This document shows positions 1-10,200 of a stretch of DNA of 64,000 bases, piece by piece. Source of the stretch: Synechocystis salina LEGE 00031 (GTDB lineage: Bacteria > Cyanobacteriota > Cyanobacteriia > Cyanobacteriales > Microcystaceae); assembly GCF_015207985.1 (NCBI RefSeq), contig NZ_JADEVV010000018.1, positions 1 to 64,000 on the forward strand, given 5' to 3'. Made by a program: the position numbers and the translations under genes. The notes beneath the pieces were generated by a model. That model was not told the origin of the DNA. It ran no database searches and saw nothing but the letters and a program-made list of their open reading frames with translations. Every line of letters starts with the position of its first letter. Position 1 is the stretch's first letter.

Positions 1-535
1 CTATTTTCGAGACAATGAAGCCCTGGTTGCATGGATAAAACAGAATCCTCTCTCCCCTCTGGTTACCTGCGTGGGAGATGGCCATGATGGTATCTGGAAT
101 ATCATTACTCAAATTGCTTCCGAACACCAACGACGAGAAGTCCTCGATTGGTATCATTTGATGGAAAATCTCTACAAAGTCGATGCTCCTCCCAGTGACT
201 TGAAGCAAATCAAAACATTCTTGTGGTCGGGTTGCTTCGAGGATGCATCGAAGCAGTTAAAATCCATTGACACCTATGCTAGTCAGACTTTTCGGGCGTA
301 TTTGAATAAGCACCGCCATCGCATTGTTCCCTATGATCTATACCAGTTGATGGGGTTGGATATTGGCTCTGGATCAGTCGAGTCTACTGTGAAACGAATT
401 GGTGCTCGTCTCAAATTATCTGGTGCTCAATGGTCTCCCAAGAATGTTAACCGAATGCTACGCCTGCGCTGTGCCTATCTTAATCACGCCTTCTCTATGA
501 GTATTTATGCTTGCTGACAAACTGGGATGCTCCCC
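1..535 (+). mobile_element. 3' part of an ISKra4-family insertion sequence
   Basis: The window opens inside an insertion sequence. The transposase reading frame is open from the first bases and stops at 517. The sequence just after the stop, about 515-535 (TGACAAACTGGGATGCTCCC), looks like the terminal inverted repeat that ends this kind of element. The left end lies outside the window, so length, target duplication and completeness cannot be judged. Confidence 0.6.
2..517 (+). CDS. ISKra4-family transposase, C-terminal part (5' end outside window)
   Basis: The protein catalyses movement of its own IS. The frame is open upstream of the first ATG/GTG, so this is the C-terminal ~170 residues of a longer protein and not a 148-residue gene starting at 71. 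Recognisable family stretches are VGDGHDGIWNI, EVLDWYHLMENLYKV and, near the end, GSGSVESTVKRIGARLK with its conserved glutamate. This arrangement is typical of ISKra4 transposases with a DDE catalytic core. No frameshift or internal stop is seen in the visible part. The subgroup is not determined. Confidence 0.75.
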   Translation, partial: YFRDNEALVAWIKQNPLSPLVTCVGDGHDGIWNIITQIASEHQRREVLDWYHLMENLYKVDAPPSDLKQIKTFLWSGCFEDASKQLKSIDTYASQTFRAYLNKHRHRIVPYDLYQLMGLDIGSGSVESTVKRIGARLKLSGAQWSPKNVNRMLRLRCAYLNHAFSMSIYAC

Positions 536-611
536 TAAAAAATCCTCTCGTTTTCACCTAGTTTGACAAGAAAAATTCCTAGATTAAAGAGAAATAAAAC
601 ACCAGCAAAAA

Positions 612-1394
612 TTAACTATGTTTACTGCCATCGGGGAGAATGGCTCCCGTTAACTTGGCCGCCGTTAGCTTGACCATAATCCGATTACCCGCGCCAATTT
701 TAGCCCCTTGTAAATTTGCTCCGCTGAGATCCGCCCCACTCAAATCCGCTCCGACTAAATTAGCTTCTTGTAAATTTGCTCCCCGCAGGTTAGCTTCCAA
801 CAAATTAGCCCGGAAAAGATTGGCCCGAAACAGGTTGGCATTTTCCAAATTAACTTGGTGTAAAAAACTATCACTCAAATCCGCATTACTCAGGTTAGCG
901 GACACCATTTTTCGCCCTGATAAATCCTTTTCTTTCAAATTGGCCCAACGCAAGTCCGCCCCGGTTAAGTCTCGATAGTAGGGTCGATTATGGTTTTCCT
1001 GATGATGGTGGGAATTAGAGCTATGGTTATGGTTGGTCTGCTGTTGATCATGGGCCCGGGATTGACGATCGCCGGGAGGTGGGTAAGGTGGTGGATCTTT
1101 GGCCCTAGGCTTGGATTTGGGCTTAGCTTTGGGGGCCTTGCTGGGCTGATCCTTTTTAGGCACCTGGGAAGTTTTAGCGCTTAACTCCAACTCCAGCATT
1201 TCCTTGAGGCGATCGCGGGCTTGGTTGATTTCCTTCAGTTTGCCGGCCGCCTTGGCTAACAGACGGGGATTGTCCCTGGGCAGGCGATCGGGATGCCAAA
1301 CAAAGGCCAAATCTCGATAGGCTTCGTTGATTTCCTCCAGACTAGCCCCCACCTCTAGCCCCAGGATTTCGTAGTAGTGGGAAAACTCTTGCAT
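612..1394 (-). CDS. J-domain protein with C-terminal pentapeptide repeats
   Basis: The N-terminal ~70 residues form a J domain ([15 protein letters not shown] motif in VWHPDRLP), which stimulates DnaK-type chaperones. A Pro/Lys/His/Asn-rich linker follows. The last ~110 residues are A(N/D)Lxx pentapeptide repeats ([18 protein letters not shown]), which fold as a right-handed beta-helix. I favour the ATG at 1394, just before the J domain; a GTG at 1418 adds eight residues that do not look conserved. The partner and cellular role are unknown. The pairing suggests a DnaK recruiter using the beta-helix as a docking surface, which is inference. Confidence 0.8.
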   Translation of the reverse strand: MQEFSHYYEILGLEVGASLEEINEAYRDLAFVWHPDRLPRDNPRLLAKAAGKLKEINQARDRLKEMLELELSAKTSQVPKKDQPSKAPKAKPKSKPRAKDPPPYPPPGDRQSRAHDQQQTNHNHSSNSHHHQENHNRPYYRDLTGADLRWANLKEKDLSGRKMVSANLSNADLSDSFLHQVNLENANLFRANLFRANLLEANLRGANLQEANLVGADLSGADLSGANLQGAKIGAGNRIMVKLTAAKLTGAILPDGSKHS

Positions 1395-1469
1395 AATCAC
1401 CGCTGTGCAATGGCCCACTTAAAAGCGTAATATAGAAAGGTTGTCAATTTTTAAGATCCCAGAGAAGTC

Positions 1470-1643
1470 ATGGCAGTTCCCAAGAAGAAAACCTCCAAAG
1501 CTAAACGCGATCAACGCCGAGCCCACTGGCGCAGACAAGCTTCCTCCCAAGCGGAAAAGGCTTTATCCCTCGGCAAGTCTATTTTATCTGGCCGTTCTAC
1601 TTTCCTCTATCCCCCTGCAGAAGAAGAAGGGGAAGAAGAGTAG
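1470..1643 (+). CDS. rpmF: 50S ribosomal protein L32
   Basis: A 57-residue basic protein starts [20 protein letters not shown], the standard start of bacterial and plastid L32, and ends in an acidic tail ([10 protein letters not shown]) as in cyanobacterial L32. It is a structural component of the large ribosomal subunit. The reading frame lies inside a longer spurious frame (1441-1665) and is easily missed because it is short. The zinc-finger cysteines found in some L32 proteins are absent, which is usual for cyanobacteria. It is divergent from the J-domain gene, and a PMT-type gene follows after ~100 bp. Confidence 0.93.
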   Translation: MAVPKKKTSKAKRDQRRAHWRRQASSQAEKALSLGKSILSGRSTFLYPPAEEEGEEE

Positions 1644-1741
1644 AAATAAATTGTCAGTTAGCTGAATTTAGCATTAAGGTGAGGGGCGATCGCCAAGGAT
1701 AAAAAGGTTTTGGGAAAAATAGTTGAATTGATTGAACTTCA

Positions 1742-3178
1742 ATGCTTAACCGGTTCCCGAAGCTTCGCCCAACTCCCTACCAAGCAAGCATCGTTGCTAT
1801 TTTTGTCTTTTCTCTGGTTATACGTTTCTGGAACCTGGGACAGTTCAACGAGTTAGTTTTCGACGAAGTCTACTACGCCAAATTTGCCAGTGACTATTGG
1901 CTTGGTAATGATTTTTTCCCTTCCCATCCCCCCCTGAGTCATTACCTGATTGCTTTGGCCATGGGGTTGGGGCAGTTTTTTCCTGTCAATCCAGAGCAAG
2001 TTAACGATCTGACGGGGGCGGTGCGTTCCACCTGGAGTTACCGCTGGCTCAATGCCCTCACCGGGGCCACCATTCCCCTACTCCTAGGGGCGATCGCCTA
2101 TCTGTTGACCCAACGACGCTTGGTGACATTGTTGACCATGGGGCTAGTGGCCTTAGATGGATTGTTTTTGGTGGAATCCCGCTATGCGCTGAATAATATT
2201 TACCTGGTTTTTTTTGGGTTACTTGGCCAAGCTCTGGTTTTATGGCATTTGCGTCAGGGCAAACTGTGGCAATTAATTTTGGGGGGCATTAGTTTAGCCT
2301 GTGCCGGCAGCGTCAAATGGAACGGTTTTGCTTTCTTGTTGGGTATTTACCTCCTCTGGGCGATCGCCTGGTTCAGAACGGTCTTCAGGCAAGGCTGGGC
2401 CGAGCAACAAGTAAATTCACTGGAACCATTAGATGGCAATGGACAGAATAATCACGACTTTTTTTCCCGTTGGTTGACCATTTCTCCCTTTAAATTCGCC
2501 CTTTGGTTGGTGTTGATCCCGGCAATTACCTACAGCGTGATTTGGATTCCCCATTTGTTAATGAATGGCGAATACGCTTCCCTGGAAGGTTTTTGGCGCA
2601 TTCAAAGGCAAACCTGGCAGTACCATCGCCGGGTGGGCAACAGCCCTGATATTCACCCCTATTGTTCTCCTTGGTATAGCTGGCTGGTGATGGCTAGACC
2701 GATCGCCTATTTTTACCAAAAATCCGGTAAATTCGGCTTAATTTACGATGTCCACGCCATGGCTAATCCAATTTTGCTCTGGTTTTCCACGGGGGCCATG
2801 GGGCTATTGCTGGGCACTATTGCCTGGCAAAAAATCAGTCAATTTTTCTTTAATCGGACCAATTCCATCAATGTACCTTTGCGGGGGGTAACCCTTTATA
2901 TCGTGGTTAACTACGCCGCCAATCTTTTACCTTGGTTGGGTATTAGTCGTTGCACCTTTTTTTATCATTACCTAACCGCCTATGGCTTTAGTATCTTGGC
3001 CTTAGCTTTAATTTTGGCCACTTTACTGGACAGCCCCCAACGGAGCCACCGCATCATTGCTTGGACAGTTTTAACCCTAGTGGCGATCGCCTTTTGGTAT
3101 TGGTCGCCAGTTTTTCTGGGCATGCCCCTGACCCCCAAGGGTTTTGCCCTGCGGATGCTGTTTCCCAGTTGGATTTGA
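1742..3178 (+). CDS. PMT-type (GT39) membrane glycosyltransferase
   Basis: This 478-residue polytopic membrane protein has an early loop with FDEVYYAKFASDYW and then HPPLSHYLIA. Those correspond to the catalytic acidic pair and HPPL region of dolichyl-phosphate-mannose protein mannosyltransferases (PMT_2/GT39). About ten hydrophobic segments follow. Family members move a sugar from a polyprenyl-phosphate donor to a protein hydroxyl on the outer face of the plasma membrane. Donor and acceptor in cyanobacteria cannot be read from sequence. The gene stands alone downstream of rpmF on the same strand and is full length. Confidence 0.85.
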   Translation: MLNRFPKLRPTPYQASIVAIFVFSLVIRFWNLGQFNELVFDEVYYAKFASDYWLGNDFFPSHPPLSHYLIALAMGLGQFFPVNPEQVNDLTGAVRSTWSYRWLNALTGATIPLLLGAIAYLLTQRRLVTLLTMGLVALDGLFLVESRYALNNIYLVFFGLLGQALVLWHLRQGKLWQLILGGISLACAGSVKWNGFAFLLGIYLLWAIAWFRTVFRQGWAEQQVNSLEPLDGNGQNNHDFFSRWLTISPFKFALWLVLIPAITYSVIWIPHLLMNGEYASLEGFWRIQRQTWQYHRRVGNSPDIHPYCSPWYSWLVMARPIAYFYQKSGKFGLIYDVHAMANPILLWFSTGAMGLLLGTIAWQKISQFFFNRTNSINVPLRGVTLYIVVNYAANLLPWLGISRCTFFYHYLTAYGFSILALALILATLLDSPQRSHRIIAWTVLTLVAIAFWYWSPVFLGMPLTPKGFALRMLFPSWI

Positions 3179-3230
3179 AGACAAGCTAATCCGTTGAATT
3201 AACCCAGAGTTGGAACATTGCCCTTATCAA

Positions 3231-3686
3231 CTAAATGGGACGATAGACCACCGCATAGTCCCCTTCCCGATTATCCGGCAGCAGGAAACCCTTACGACAA
3301 AGAGCATCAATGGTTTCCTTCACCTTTTGGGGATCTTCCCCGGTGGCCACAATGCACTCGCTCACCGTTGCACCAATCGCCTTAGCGGCACAGGTTTTAA
3401 TAATCAACACATCCAGCCTTTCTGTGGTGACTGGTGATGGGGCAGTAACCATGGGAGATGGAGCGGGGGAGGTGAGGTACTGTTTGTGGTTATAAATGGC
3501 GTTGAACTTTCTTTCGTCCATGGTGCCGAGGATAATCACATCCACAAAGCCAAGAATGAAAGGAATGCCCGTCCAAGAAAAAATGAAATAGACGATGCCG
3601 GCGAAAATATTGCCTAGGTAAAATTTATGTAAGCCAAAGCCGCCGAAGAAAAGGGCAAAAATTAGGGCAACAAAGCGATTTTTCAT
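3231..3686 (-). CDS. TM2-domain membrane protein
   Basis: The 151-residue protein starts MKNRFVALIFALFFGGFGLHKFYLG. Two hydrophobic segments with GGFGLHKFYLG and a DVIILGTMDERKFNAIYN turn are the signature of the TM2 domain. The remaining ~80 residues form a soluble region (GATVSECIVATGEDPQKVKETIDALCRKGF) that looks like a small helical or winged-helix module. I start at 3686 because the longer frame from 3752 would overlap the next gene and adds non-conserved sequence. It lies 26 bp downstream of the DUF3598 gene on the same strand, so co-transcription is likely. Function is unknown. Confidence 0.8.
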   Translation of the reverse strand: MKNRFVALIFALFFGGFGLHKFYLGNIFAGIVYFIFSWTGIPFILGFVDVIILGTMDERKFNAIYNHKQYLTSPAPSPMVTAPSPVTTERLDVLIIKTCAAKAIGATVSECIVATGEDPQKVKETIDALCRKGFLLPDNREGDYAVVYRPI

Positions 3687-3712
3687 AGCGGGTGTGCAAA
3701 GGAAACCGGCAC

Positions 3713-4534
3713 CTACTGACGGTACTCGACAACAAAAGCGGAATGGGTCCAAGCCCCCCTATTGTCATAGTAACGGATCAGCCTTTGTCGTTTGTTGGGG
3801 CGCACCAACCAGCCGACTTCCCCAAAGAAGGGTTGTCCCAATTGCAGGCGATCGGGAGTGCAAGAGGAAGCACCATCCGGCAGTAGGAGCACGTTGCTGG
3901 GGTGGGAGCCCAGAAAATTGATCTGATTACCGATCACTTTCCCTTGGGTCACCGAGGTTTTTCCTTCCACAGTTATCCGTTGTTCCACCATGTCTCCGGT
4001 TTGCTCCAGGATAATTTCCATCCCACTAACTTCCGGTTCCCGCCAATCGGGGTAACCTGTATAAACCTGGCAGTGCCATGTCCCCAACAATTGCTCCACC
4101 GTTAACGTTGGTCTTTCTTGGGCATTACTCCCCCGACGAAATTCCCGGATAAACGTCAAACTGGCTAGGCTCAATTCCTTGTCATACAGTTGGACAAATC
4201 TCATCCGGCGATCGCCGTCCACAAAACCAAATTCTGCCCCAAATTCACTGAAGGGAGCCAACTGCCATGGCCCTTTGGAAAAGGCACCGGTGCCAAAAAA
4301 GATAATTTGTCGCCCTAGGGAACGGTAATCCTGGCTATAATCCTGGGTCGGGGGGTCTTGGTAATCGGGGTTATCGTAGCGGCGCAGACGGAACTTGACC
4401 AACTTGTTATCTTCCAAGCCTTCCAGAGTCAGTATGGAGGGGGTTTGGCTCAACACCTCCCCCTGGGGAGACATGCGAGTAAAACTGCCCTGCCACTCGC
4501 CGAGATTTTTGAGAAAGTTTTCCCAGTTAGCCAT
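3713..4534 (-). CDS. DUF3598 family protein
   Basis: The 273-residue soluble protein starts MANWENFLKNLGEWQGSF and ends with RLIRYYDNRGAWTHSAFVVEYRQ. Both ends match DUF3598 proteins, which are common in cyanobacteria. Two repeated beta-rich halves (GEWQGSF... and LLGTWHCQVY...) fit a double lipocalin/calycin-like fold. No catalytic motif or signal peptide is visible. The biochemical role is not established; the calycin-like fold hints at binding a pigment or other small hydrophobic ligand, which is inference. It is probably co-transcribed with the TM2 gene. Confidence 0.75.
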   Translation of the reverse strand: MANWENFLKNLGEWQGSFTRMSPQGEVLSQTPSILTLEGLEDNKLVKFRLRRYDNPDYQDPPTQDYSQDYRSLGRQIIFFGTGAFSKGPWQLAPFSEFGAEFGFVDGDRRMRFVQLYDKELSLASLTFIREFRRGSNAQERPTLTVEQLLGTWHCQVYTGYPDWREPEVSGMEIILEQTGDMVEQRITVEGKTSVTQGKVIGNQINFLGSHPSNVLLLPDGASSCTPDRLQLGQPFFGEVGWLVRPNKRQRLIRYYDNRGAWTHSAFVVEYRQ

Positions 4535-4709
4535 GGTTATTTGACCCTAATTTTTAGTTCTGATGTTTTTGGAGAATCAATTAAAACCATTCTCCCATTT
4601 CTCCCTCCCCCCTCCCCAGTGGGCAAGCTTTTCCAGAAATACTGGTTTATCATCGGGAAAAGTATGGCTTAGTTTTGCCATTTAGATCTAGATTTTTCCC
4701 AACATATCC

Positions 4710-5654
4710 ATGCAGACTATTAGCCTTGGCCCGAACGGCCCCGCCTTTGCTCCCCTTGGATTGGGCACTTGGTCCTGGGGAGATACCCTGTTTTGGGCCT
4801 ACGGTAAGGACTTTGGCCCGGAAGAAGTGGAGGGAGCTTTCCATGCTTCCCTGGAGGCCGGGGTTACCCTGATTGACACCGCTGAAATTTACGGTTTTGG
4901 GGAATCAGAACGGCTCATTGGCCGCTTTTGCCAGGAAACTGACCAAACAGTACAAATTGCCACTAAATACTTTCCCTTGCCATGGCGTTGGCAGCGCTCT
5001 GATATCACCAAAGCTTTAACCGCCAGTCTAGAAAGGCTACTAACAGATAGCATTGCCCTCTATCAAATCCATTGGCCCCTGGAATTTTGGCTCAAAACAC
5101 CGGATTTCATGGCAGTGTTGGCCGCCGAGGTCAAAAAAGGCCGCATCCAAGCTGTGGGAGTAAGCAACTATTCCGCCCAGCAAATGGCGATCGCCCATGG
5201 GTGTTTAGCCGCCCAGGGCATTCCCCTCGCAAGCAACCAAGTGCCCTACTCCCTGCTCAACCGTGACATTGAAAGCAACGGCATTTTAGCCCAGGCCCGT
5301 CAGCTCAATGTCACCATTTTGGCCTACAGTCCCCTGGCTCAGGGGCTACTCACCGGCAAATATCGCCCCGAAAATTCCCCCAGTCTCCAGGGAGCCCGCC
5401 GCCTTGATCCCCGCTTTAGTACCAAAGGATTGCAAAAATTAACTCCCTTACTTACCCTCTTGGATACATTGGCGGACAAACACGACAAAACACCGGCCCA
5501 AATTGCCCTCAATTGGCTCATTGCCCAAGGGAACGTGATTCCCATTCCAGGGGCAAAAAATGCTTCCCAGGCGAAACAAAATGCCGGAGCTTTGGGGTGG
5601 CAATTAAACCCAGAGGAAATTGAACAATTACGAACTGTTGCCCAAGGTGTTTGA
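4710..5654 (+). CDS. aldo/keto reductase
   Basis: The 314-residue protein is an NADPH-dependent carbonyl reductase with a TIM-barrel fold. The catalytic tetrad can be placed at Asp56 (IDTAEIYGFGE), Tyr61, Lys86 (ATKYFPLPW) and His121 (YQIHWPLEFW). The C-terminal cofactor signature IPIPGAKNASQ follows. Length is normal for the family. Substrate is not predictable. It stands alone, divergent from the DUF3598 gene, and is followed by an IS630 element ~125 bp downstream. Confidence 0.9.
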   Translation: MQTISLGPNGPAFAPLGLGTWSWGDTLFWAYGKDFGPEEVEGAFHASLEAGVTLIDTAEIYGFGESERLIGRFCQETDQTVQIATKYFPLPWRWQRSDITKALTASLERLLTDSIALYQIHWPLEFWLKTPDFMAVLAAEVKKGRIQAVGVSNYSAQQMAIAHGCLAAQGIPLASNQVPYSLLNRDIESNGILAQARQLNVTILAYSPLAQGLLTGKYRPENSPSLQGARRLDPRFSTKGLQKLTPLLTLLDTLADKHDKTPAQIALNWLIAQGNVIPIPGAKNASQAKQNAGALGWQLNPEEIEQLRTVAQGV

Positions 5655-5778
5655 AAATTTTTTGCGAATAAAGTCTTGATCTTGTTCTTCTAACCGCCCC
5701 CGTAAAGCGCTAGAAAGACCTCAAAATTAAACTGAATTTTTACCCGAGCCCATTTATTAGCTTAGAAATAGGTGGTGT

Positions 5779-6742
5779 TATAGCTGATTTATTTAATTTT
5801 GAGACGTTTTGCTGGAGTTGTATGGTAACATATTGGAAGAATAACACAAGAATTTATAAATCAGTCATGACTTACGATCTTGATTTACGTATTAAGGTTA
5901 TAGATTTCATCGAGAGTGGAGGTGGAATCACAAAGGCTTCGAAAATATTTAAGGTAGGCAGAGCAACAATTTATCGCTGGTTGGGGAGAGAAGAGCTTGC
6001 GGCAACGAAAGTTGAGAACCGCCAGCGGAAGATAAACATAAAAGAATTAGAAGAGGATGTGAAAAATAATCCTGATATGCTTCTAAAAGAAAGAGCTAAA
6101 AAATTTGGTGTAACTTCTGCCTCACTCTGTTACCAATTCAAAAAAATGAAGATTACTAGAAAAAAAAACAGTTACTTTATCAAGAGAGAGATGCCCAAAA
6201 GCGAGCAGAATATCAGAAAATCTTGAGGCAGTTAATTTTAACATACGGTATTGAAAGTCTAGTATTCATAGACGAAGCCGGTTTTGAGGAATTTGTATCC
6301 TCACTCTATGGATGGTCTAAAAAGGGAGAAAGAGTATATGGAGAAAAGCAGGGGAAAAGAGGGAAAAAAGAGAATCTTGTAGCAGGTAGAAGAAAAATGC
6401 AAAAAGACTTAATAGCGCCGATGTTATTCAGCGGAAGCTTAAATGCAACAGGTTTTGAAGGATGGCTTGAATTCTTTTTAATACCAGCATTGACAATGAC
6501 GTCGGTGTTGATTATGGATAACGCCCCTATTCATCGAAAAAAAAGGATTAGGGAAATAGTAGAGTCTGCAGGACACATTGTGTTATTTTTGCCCACTTAT
6601 TCTCCAGATTTGAATGATATAGAGCATGACTTTAGTGCATTAAAGAGGGCGAGAATGCACGCACCTCCGGGTACTAGCATAGATAAGGTTATTCAAGATT
6701 ACTGCATAGCCTAACGTCTCACAATTATCCTAATTAGCTATA
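5779..6742 (+). mobile_element. complete IS630/Tc1-mariner-type insertion sequence (ISY100-like)
   Basis: Imperfect ~30-bp terminal inverted repeats begin TATAGCTGATTTATTTAATT at 5779 and, read from the other end at 6742, TATAGCTAATTAGGATAATT; both reach GAGACGTT. The outermost TA on each side is the expected TA target duplication of this superfamily. The element is ~960 bp and encloses a single transposase locus split over two frames. Size, TA target and transposase resemble ISY100 of Synechocystis. Confidence 0.88.
5867..6714 (+). CDS. IS630-type DDE transposase in two frames (-1 frameshift at an A9 run)
   Basis: The first frame, from MTYDLDLRIKVIDFIESGGG, encodes the helix-turn-helix DNA-binding half (GRATIYRWLGREE). 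The second frame encodes the catalytic half with Asp in VFIDEAGFEE, Asp in LIMDNAPIHRK and Glu in YSPDLNDIEHDF. The frames join by a -1 shift at nine adenines (6160-6168), where frame one reads A AAA AAA AAC. After the shift the protein reads on as YQERDAQKRAEYQKILRQ, which is family-like, and totals about 282 residues. Either the A-run is a programmed slippage site or one A was lost. An upstream ATG at 5822 is possible but lies close to the terminal repeat. Confidence 0.82.
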
Positions 6743-6828
6743 TCTATGTAGTGAAAGTCTAAAATAGACAGCAACCGTGGTAGGAGTAATGTGTCCAAAC
6801 TAGTTGTGTCACTTTCCCCTAAAATTTA

Positions 6829-7102
6829 GAGCCTGTTTGAAAAGTAGGGTGTAAGCCTTACTAGATAAAGTTTTCAGCGTCTACCATAAAAACATGTCCA
6901 AATGCTTGCTGAGTAAGGGATTGGGCAAAACTTTTCAAACACATTCTCAAGCAAAGATGCTCAAGATTGGTCAGGAAGCGCCTTTCATTTTCTAAAAACT
7001 TCTTCAATCATTAATCTGCTATTTTATATTTTATCAACCACTATAAATAATGAGGAATTAAGGTTAGCTTTATCTTAGCTTCACTACCTGAATGACACTA
7101 CC
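6829..7102 (+). repeat. flanking repeat, copy 1 (inverted block 6829-6946 + direct block 6949-7102)
   Basis: The first ~117 bp runs from GAGCCTGTTTGAAAAGT to ACTTTTCAAACACATTCT and ends in short inverted repeats (TGTTTGAAAAGT / ACTTTTCAAACA). It is the reverse complement of 20138-20254. The following ~150 bp, from AGCAAAGATGCTCAAGATT to the ACACTACC near 7102, is in the same orientation as 20257-20406 with scattered mismatches. The first block behaves like a small MITE or invertible segment; the second is an ordinary direct repeat. Confidence 0.8.
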
Positions 7103-7216
7103 GGTGAACGAACAGGCGACATTTTCTCCTTGCGGGTGAGGAGAGTATTCTTAAAATTTATAGCTACTGGAATAAGAGGTTATCTCGCAAAAAGTACTTG
7201 TATTCAAAACTGAACG

Positions 7217-7232
7217 TGAGGCTTTCACCTCA
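7217..7232 (-). terminator. weak hairpin downstream of the giant gene
   Basis: On the minus strand TGAGG-TGAAAG-CCTCA forms a 5-bp stem ~40 bp after the giant gene's stop, followed by CGTTCAGTTTT. It could end the 12.5-kb transcript, but the stem is short and the T-tract weak. Confidence 0.25.
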
Positions 7233-7269
7233 TCCAGTTTCTTAATAAATTAATTACTATCAAGGCGCA

Positions 7270-10200
7270 TCAAATTTTGTAGCTAAACTCTATGATTACA
7301 TCATTGTAATCAAGGTCTCCCCCTCCCACTATATCCTCGAAACCAAAGAGATTACTGCCCAAACGAGACATATGACTAATGCCGCCAGGGTTAGCGGCTC
7401 CAAAGGAAAAAAGCGCCACAGGGCCAAGGGTCGGATTGTTAGTGGGATTTTTGCTTAACACTTCTTCAATGGATGAGTTGGGAATAATCGCCATGCCATA
7501 CATATTGTTGCCCGACAAACTGATGGTCTTTTGAGTAGTGCTAAAAAACTCGTCAGGGGCGTTTAAGCTTAGCCCCGTTGCTGGATTCTGGGCCCTTGTT
7601 AATGCCGCTTGTAAATAGCCTCCATCCCCTGGGTTTAAATTAATCTGGCGATCGCCATCGGTATCAATGCCCCCGGTCAGACTATCCACTTTGTAGAGAA
7701 CAATAAGATTTTCGTAAGCCCCCGCACGACTAATGGAAACATTTGCCGTCACAGTCTGGTTTAAAATTCCTGGTACAACCAAAGTTTTGGAAGCGATTTC
7801 TGTAGTAATGCCATTAAAATCTAACTGATGATAACCTCGACTATCTGTTTCAACCATTAGTGGAGCATCAATGGAAAAAGCGATTTCTTCTCCCTGTTGA
7901 CTATAGAGCATATAGTAACGATTAGCTTCTAAATTAGAGTTACTAAAGCTACCAAAAAATTGTGATTCTGTCCTCGCAAAAGCTTCAATATCAGTAAAAC
8001 TTTGTCGGGCTAAACTACGGGTTAAAGCCTGGGCTGAGGCATTGGCTTGATCACTAAAAACAACTTGTTTACGGGCCAAAGCGGCCTCCTCATAGCCCGG
8101 ATCATCAGGAAGTAAACCATCAATGGCACCATCGGCACTATCCACTGGAACCCAACCAATTTCATAGTTTTGTGAGGGACTATTGATTAACCTGAGTTGC
8201 ACTTGCCCATCGGCATTGGTGGGAGCCCAAAAAAGTCGGTTATTATTGCTAATTAGACCTGGAATGGTACGGCCTAAATGACCGTTGGTTGCCACTAAGC
8301 CATTAACTATACCATCGGCATCACCCTGATCGCCGTCCAAAAGTTTGAGTTCTACTCCGCCAATACCATTTGAGCTATCTAAATTGGTGAACCGGGCCCC
8401 TGTTTCATTATTAAACATCAGGGATTGATAGGTTTGACTGAGGGGATCGTAACTAAAAAAGTCGTTAAATTCGGCTAGCCCTTCAACACTCAAATTAATC
8501 TGAGCTTGGCCGGAATTAACCGTGGTGGAGAAATCAATCAAGCCATTCATGACACTGTTATCCCAGTCCCCGGCCAGGTAGTTCCAACGACGGATCTGGG
8601 CACCATTGGCATCACCAGCTAAAGCAAAAGCAGAGTCCCCATCTCCTGCCTCCAAACCATCATTTAGCAAAGAAACCAATAGACCAAATTGGCGATCACC
8701 GTTATAAACAAAGTCATTAGGAATTTTTACTGTGACGTTTTTTTTGTTCTCCCCAGGATTAAATATTAACTGTCCCGCTATGGGTAAATAGCGATCGCCA
8801 GCTTTGCCACTCATGTCCTGGGTGATGTAACTGACCAACACGTATTTGTCTAAATCTCCAGTGCGCTCAACGACAAACTGAGCTTCACCACTAGCTTCTG
8901 ATACCTTGGGATTGGAAACAAATAAACGAGTGGCTTGACCCGATGCAGAAGCTAAATTCTGAGTTGCATTTGTTTGAGAGTTACTGGACGATGTGACGTC
9001 TAATGGCTGAGCAGTGGGAATAGTATTTAGAACTGGTTTATTAGCACTATCTGCATTGAACGTTATTGTTTGTGGCTGATTAACCAAAACAATGGCCGCT
9101 GAAATGTTGGAAGTATATTTATAATATTTTTGACTGTTACGATACTCCGTCCCATCTGCCTCAAAATCAGCACTTAAATTAAGGGTGTCGTTGGCATCCA
9201 TTAACACCGTAACTTGGTTATTGCCGGATAACTTCACCACCGTTAATGAGTTCAGAGTCAGGGTGTTAGCGCCGTAATTGCGAATATCAATAATTTCAAA
9301 GTTTCGCAACCGTAATCCTGGGGAGAGGGTAGTTAAATCCCAGGCTTGCCCGTTGTAACCCGTCAGCTTGAGGGTATCAGTGCCACTCCCTCCATCCAAA
9401 CGGCGGAAATTGGTATCACTCACTGTAACCAGGTCATCGCCGGGGCCCGCATAAACCACGTCAACGCCGCCGTTGGTGTAGATAATGTCATCCCCTTGGC
9501 CGGCAATAAAAATTTCCCCAGTGGGAGTGCCCAGCATGACATCATCGCCAATGGTGCCCATCTGATTAACTTGGGAAGTGAAATCACTACCAAAGAGAAC
9601 GTAACTAAGGTTATCCAGGGCCCCCGGCGCTCCCATGATGAAGTCACTAAAGCCATCCCCATTTACATCGGCCCCACCACTGATAGAAATACCCGCTTGA
9701 GAACCGGGTAGGCCTGTTGTCACAAAGCCATAGGGATTAAAATTTTGGCTACTATTACTTTGATTTTCAGCTAATTTTCCTAATCCAAAGGGGGAATTTG
9801 CGTTATATTGACTACCCCAGTGGGTACCGCCAAAGACCACCCAATTTACCCCCTGAGCTCCGTTGGCAGAAGAGTTTTGAGAACCGACAATGGTGGTAAG
9901 GGGAGAGCTAATAAGTACATCGTCAAAGCCATCGCCATTCATATCTCCGATCGCCGTAATTTCTAGTAGTTCAAAGTTAGTTGCCGCTGGCATATCCGGT
10001 GCGGCTAGAACCACATCAGGGACAGCAGTGGTGGAAATTCCATCCTTGTTGCCATAGTAGATAAACACTCCCCCCAAGTTATTAATGTCATCATAGGCGC
10101 TAATAAAATTTTGTTGTAAATTCCGGTAGCCTGGAGCCAAAATAGCTATATCAGCAATGCCATCACCGTTAAAGTCGCCAATATCGTAAACTTGTTCTCC

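Larger units (their letters stand above)
6743..7269. other. intergenic region with repeat copy 1, no gene
   Basis: This 527-bp gap lies between the IS630 element and the stop of the giant surface-protein gene. It holds one copy of a two-part repeat (6829-7102) also present near 20.2 kb, and an AT-rich stretch with a small hairpin at 7217-7232. I see no plausible protein gene. Confidence 0.7.

Noticed and set aside
3692-3921. Plus-strand small frames
   Set aside because: They overlap the DUF3598 and TM2 genes in antisense and show no family motif.
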